A stretch of DNA of 64,000 nucleotides from Akebia trifoliata (taxonomy: Eukaryota; Streptophyta; Magnoliopsida; Ranunculales; Lardizabalaceae). The number at the start of each line of letters is the position of its first letter. Within the stretch, counting starts at the first letter, position 1. Where the stretch lies: assembly GCA_017979445.1 (NCBI GenBank), contig CM030706.1, forward strand, positions 4,815,595-4,879,594. Reading direction: 5' to 3'. The notes beneath the pieces are model-generated. The model had not been told where the DNA came from and ran no database searches. It saw only the letters and a list, made by a program, of their open reading frames with translations. This document shows, piece by piece, positions 61,901 through 64,000 of this stretch. The position numbers and the translations under genes were made by a program.

Positions 61901-63771
61901 GCATGGTCCTGGGTTTTGACAAGTTAAGCAAGTTGATTAGGTCGGCACTTCCCAATGCTAATCTATGTTTGTGGGACGGTCCCATACTAGCACTCGTTCG
62001 GTTGTATGTTCTACAAAGTTGGATTGATTGATAGGTGTTGATACTTGTTTGTGATGATATATCAAGTTACTTGTAAGGTTATCCTTTTGTCCTCGTGTAT
62101 ATTCCTTGTCTCGCTTCCTCTAGAACATGGTTTTCTTCAATTCAGGTTAATTTCTCGAGTATGTTGAGAACTTCAATCGTATTATTCTCATTTTTATTTT
62201 TATTTTGTTTTCAAATATTGGTGGAACAAGATAATTATCAACCTTTTTTTTTTGAATTGGTGTAGTACATTCCAGAAAACAGTGATGAGTCTACAGACAG
62301 TGACCGGATACGCATATGCAAATACTATCTCCTACCTTGTTTCATCCTATTCAATCGAAGTGAAAGACTTTTAAGTGTGGTGTTGAACTTAATGGGATCA
62401 TCAATAGCCGTAAATAATTCATCTGTTACTTCTCATCGTGGCACCCAACATGCACTTGACCAGCCAAGTAGGATCAGTGCAATTGCTTCTATCATCCTAT
62501 TCATGCATAAGGATGTGAAAATCCAGCAATGTCTTTCTTCATGTAAGGCAGAAATCAGGCAGATTTTGCAGAACATACCATCTGTTCAGGTACGCCATTG
62601 GATCTCAAAGTCTTTTATAACTACTGAGTTTTCTTTAACTTTGGCTATCTAAATATTTATTTTGTACACTTGAAAGCAGATGCAATTTTTGTTTGCTGCA
62701 TAGAACTAGATTACTTGCTTAAGTGGGAGCATGATAACTAGTGACACTGATATTTTAAAATTATCTATTGGTTCATATCTAAGGTGCAAGGAAAATTAAT
62801 TGCCATATAATCACCCAAAGGTGTTCTTAAATAAAATTTGAAACCTTCACAAATAAGTGTGGTAAATATGTACCACAAGGTATAATACTGACCGGTCATT
62901 TTGCACTTTTAGACTATCCTGGTGGACTATGTCATGTTTTAACTGTCTCTGCTTGTCTGTATGGAGATGGTCTATCATATATCTTCGCTGAGAACAATTT
63001 TTATTTATTTATCAGTGAAACGATTTTATTAAAGGAGGACAAGATGGCTCCATGAAGAAGAACTACAAACAAGACTAATTCCTACCTTTACAAACCAAAT
63101 CCCATCTAAACATAAAGTCCTCAAAGAAAAACCTTTGAACTCTCTAAACTGTTTACACCTCTTAGTAGGATTTGGACTCAGATGAAGCTCTGACCATGAA
63201 AACCTATAATACATATAACAACTTCCTGGGTTGAGTTTTCCTTCCCTTCAAAGATTCTTCAGTTCCTTTCCTTCCATAAGTCCCAGCAAACTGCAAAGGG
63301 AACAAGTTTCCACAAAATTCTCTCTGCCAGATGGAGTCGAGGACTTCCAACTTTGAAATAATTGGGTAAGCAAGGATGACACCCAGAGATTTGGAACAAG
63401 GATAGAAAGTAAGACCAAACTTTGCTGGCAAAACTACAATGAATGAGAACATGATCAACTGATTCCCCGTTCGAGTTATACCTGAAAAAGAAGTCAGCAG
63501 AGACGACTTTTATTGTTAATCATGTTTTTCAAATAGAAGTCGAGAGAGAGAATTTTTTTGCCCACCCCCCCGCCGGCGAAGTTTTTGAACTTAAAAATTT
63601 TCAGTTCTTTATTTCCACATTTCGAATTCTTTATCCTTAAATCATTTGCACCTAATTTACTGGTTCTCCTCTTTGTCTTTCATGCAGTCATCAAATGAAA
63701 GCAACTTGAGTCTTGAAGAGAGACACAAAATACAGCTTGCATTTGATCAACTGAAGACGACAACAGGTTGA
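43969..63771 (+). CDS. IPI1: IPI1/TEX10 homologue, pre-60S ribosome assembly factor
   Basis: In yeast and animals IPI1/TEX10 works with Rix1/PELP1 and Ipi3/WDR18, and with the AAA protein Mdn1, on nucleolar pre-60S particles and ITS2 processing. Nineteen coding exons: 43969-44025, 44127-44199, 44696-44818, 44941-45110, 45811-45960, 48539-48685, 50312-50372, 52203-52528, 53566-53697, 54808-54927, 55694-55780, 56268-56396, 56586-56718, 56915-57040, 58261-58395, 60444-60595, 60821-60961, 62266-62589, 63688-63771. They sum to 2670 nt, 889 aa, with every phase joining. The N-terminus is Lys/Arg-rich (SKPPSKKQQKRGVDFK). The family signature follows (IGRKLPPPKNAT, then IVLPEQS). Next comes the alpha-helical HEAT/ARM-like region with KDALIGIKDLALKYP, DDDKVVRETLYQLLKT and VDIRLMAFKFFDLVVQHYP. 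Exon 3 has two acceptors three bases apart (44692 or 44695). A further GT after 63835 suggests an intron in the 3' UTR. Confidence 0.9.
45270..45600. repeat. AG-rich repeat in IPI1 intron 4, reverse copy in intron 8
   Basis: It is rich in 'aaaggggtagaa' and 'gaagagaaaaga' words and ends with 'ggagtggggtccaccg'. A related CT-rich version in opposite orientation lies at about 52675-52970 ('ggaccccactccc', 'tacccttccaactttac'). Both are probably copies of one dispersed element. Confidence 0.45.
46480..46975 (+). mobile_element. LINE ORF2 3'-end fragment in IPI1 intron 5
   Basis: Translated with stops and shifts, it shows a zinc-knuckle-like pattern seen at the end of plant L1 ORF2 (RYLCNANGEFVDHIMLHC) and later LERNRRIFKG. 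It ends in an A-rich tail (about 46945-46975). It is a 5'-truncated, dead copy in the same orientation as the gene. Confidence 0.65.
47915..48430 (-). mobile_element. RTE-type LINE fragment, antisense, in IPI1 intron 5
   Basis: Read on the minus strand it gives broken RTE-like text (RKTLKKVD, then residues around HGSRQNLVEE). It ends with 'gatcccaaatctttgggata' followed by 'aggctatgatgatg', the 3' end typical of plant RTE LINEs. It is heavily mutated. Confidence 0.6.
50618..50900 (-). mobile_element. RTE-type LINE 3' fragment, antisense, in IPI1 intron 7
   Basis: It shares the 3' end of the fragment at 47915-48430 ('gtcgtcatcataagccttat' then 'cccaattatatgggatcg' on the plus strand). Only the last few hundred bases are recognisable. 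Confidence 0.5.
53838..53926 (+). mobile_element. tRNA-derived SINE-like copy in IPI1 intron 9
   Basis: It has a box A-like 'tagctcagttgg' (53849-53860) and a box B-like 'gggttcaagtcc' spaced as in a tRNA gene, then an A-rich tail. The two ends do not form a tRNA acceptor stem, so it is not a functional tRNA. A second copy lies at 60021-60115. Confidence 0.6.
56748..56845. mobile_element. Short MITE, family G, in IPI1 intron 13
   Basis: 'gagattctattgccacacca' on the left, and 'ttggtgtggcattagtaaaa' on the right. The internal 'caccaaagaatt' is shared with the unit at 11191-11306. The right terminus is truncated. Confidence 0.55.
57542..57854. mobile_element. Foldback element, family J, in IPI1 intron 14
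   Basis: Left 'gttcattttaattaccaaaa' and right 'ttttggtaattaaaatgaac' are complementary. The outermost parts pair more loosely ('tttacgaaaacgtgacc' against 'ggctcacgaaatggtaattt'). Between them are mirrored segments around 'gtttaaagtgacaatctc' and 'gtcactttaaacctgcaatc'. Confidence 0.65.
59385..59460 (-). mobile_element. LINE 3'-end fragment, antisense, in IPI1 intron 15
   Basis: 'ttttattaaaagggggacaa' followed by 'gatggccccgaagag' matches the edge of the element at 63010-63470 ('ttttattaaaggaggacaag', 'atggctcc'). It is only the terminal part. Confidence 0.4.
60021..60115 (+). mobile_element. tRNA-derived SINE-like copy in IPI1 intron 15
   Basis: It shares 'gggcctagacacagctacgt' with the start of the copy at 53838, and also 'aactttgagatcatggttca' and 'agtccagctgacc'. 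It ends in an A-rich tail (60097-60115). Box A is degraded and box B is partly kept. Confidence 0.55.
61010..61840. other. Repeat-derived stretch in IPI1 intron 17
   Basis: The first 100 bp look like an antisense LINE tail ('gataagtataaattttgttg', then A-rich). The remainder is unlike the surrounding intron in texture, richer in GC, but I could not recover a clear protein match. Confidence 0.3.
63010..63470 (-). mobile_element. LINE ORF2 3'-end fragment, antisense, in IPI1 intron 18
   Basis: The minus-strand translation gives broken text of the L1 ORF2 C-terminus (a SVDHVL-C-SF-type pattern, then LWKERN and RIFEGKE). The 3' end, with 'gtcctcctttaataaaa', lies at the low-coordinate side. It is antisense to the host gene and dead. 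Confidence 0.6.
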
Positions 63772-64000
63772 TTACATTGCTCAAATGGCTGATGGTCTCA
63801 AAAGAATTTCAGGAATAGAATGACTGGCACATGTAAGTCTTTGAACTGTTATCTTGAACATATTGTTACTCTTGTTTTTGGGTGGCTTGCATATTCAAAT
63901 CATAGTTTCATGAAGAAGTAGCATTCAGTTATCTTAAATTCATTTTATCACGTGCATGTCACCAAGGAAACCCACCTATAAAAAAAATATAATGCAACTA

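Overview
The window is nuclear DNA from a flowering plant, most likely a (woody) eudicot. It is AT-rich, its genes have many GT-AG introns, and its spacers are packed with short inverted-repeat transposons. The presence of SAG101, an EDS1-family immunity gene absent from grasses, argues for a eudicot. I could not place it to family.

Layout. (1) 2.0-8.7 kb, minus strand: two tandem SAG101 genes (2063-4198 and 6511-8689), each with five exons and an intact reading frame (593 and 596 aa as modelled). (2) 8.7-14.7 kb: gene-free, filled with foldback MITEs. (3) 14.7-36.4 kb, plus strand: three tandem aldo-keto reductase genes of the AKR4 type. Copies 1 (14692-21140, 319 aa) and 3 (33361-36413, 320 aa) are intact with a complete Asp-Tyr-Lys-His tetrad. 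Copy 2 (24658-31381) is a pseudogene with a lost 5' end, three in-frame stops and an 8-nt frameshifting deletion. (4) 36.4-43.5 kb: gene-free, with more MITEs, a CT-rich leader-like stretch and an AT-rich tandem array. (5) 43.5-63.8 kb, plus strand: one large gene of 19 coding exons (889 aa) encoding the plant IPI1/TEX10 homologue, a 60S ribosome-assembly factor. Its introns hold LINE and tRNA-derived SINE fragments.

The exon coordinates were read by hand from splice sites. In all four intact gene models every exon phase joins and the total length is a multiple of three, which supports them strongly.

The most unusual material is mobile DNA. About fourteen copies of a foldback family (called F here) sit mainly in (TA)n microsatellites. 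Each copy holds two internal hairpins around a shared core, while the outermost arms fall into several unrelated types. Because the AKR copies are paralogues, one copy's intron acts as the empty site for insertions in another. This reveals target duplications of about 9 bp for several MITE families and points to a Mutator-like origin. A stack of F elements butts directly against the truncated first exon of AKR copy 2.

The three gene groups (immunity, reductase, ribosome assembly) show no obvious functional link. I see no organelle genes, rRNA, CRISPR or viral genes.
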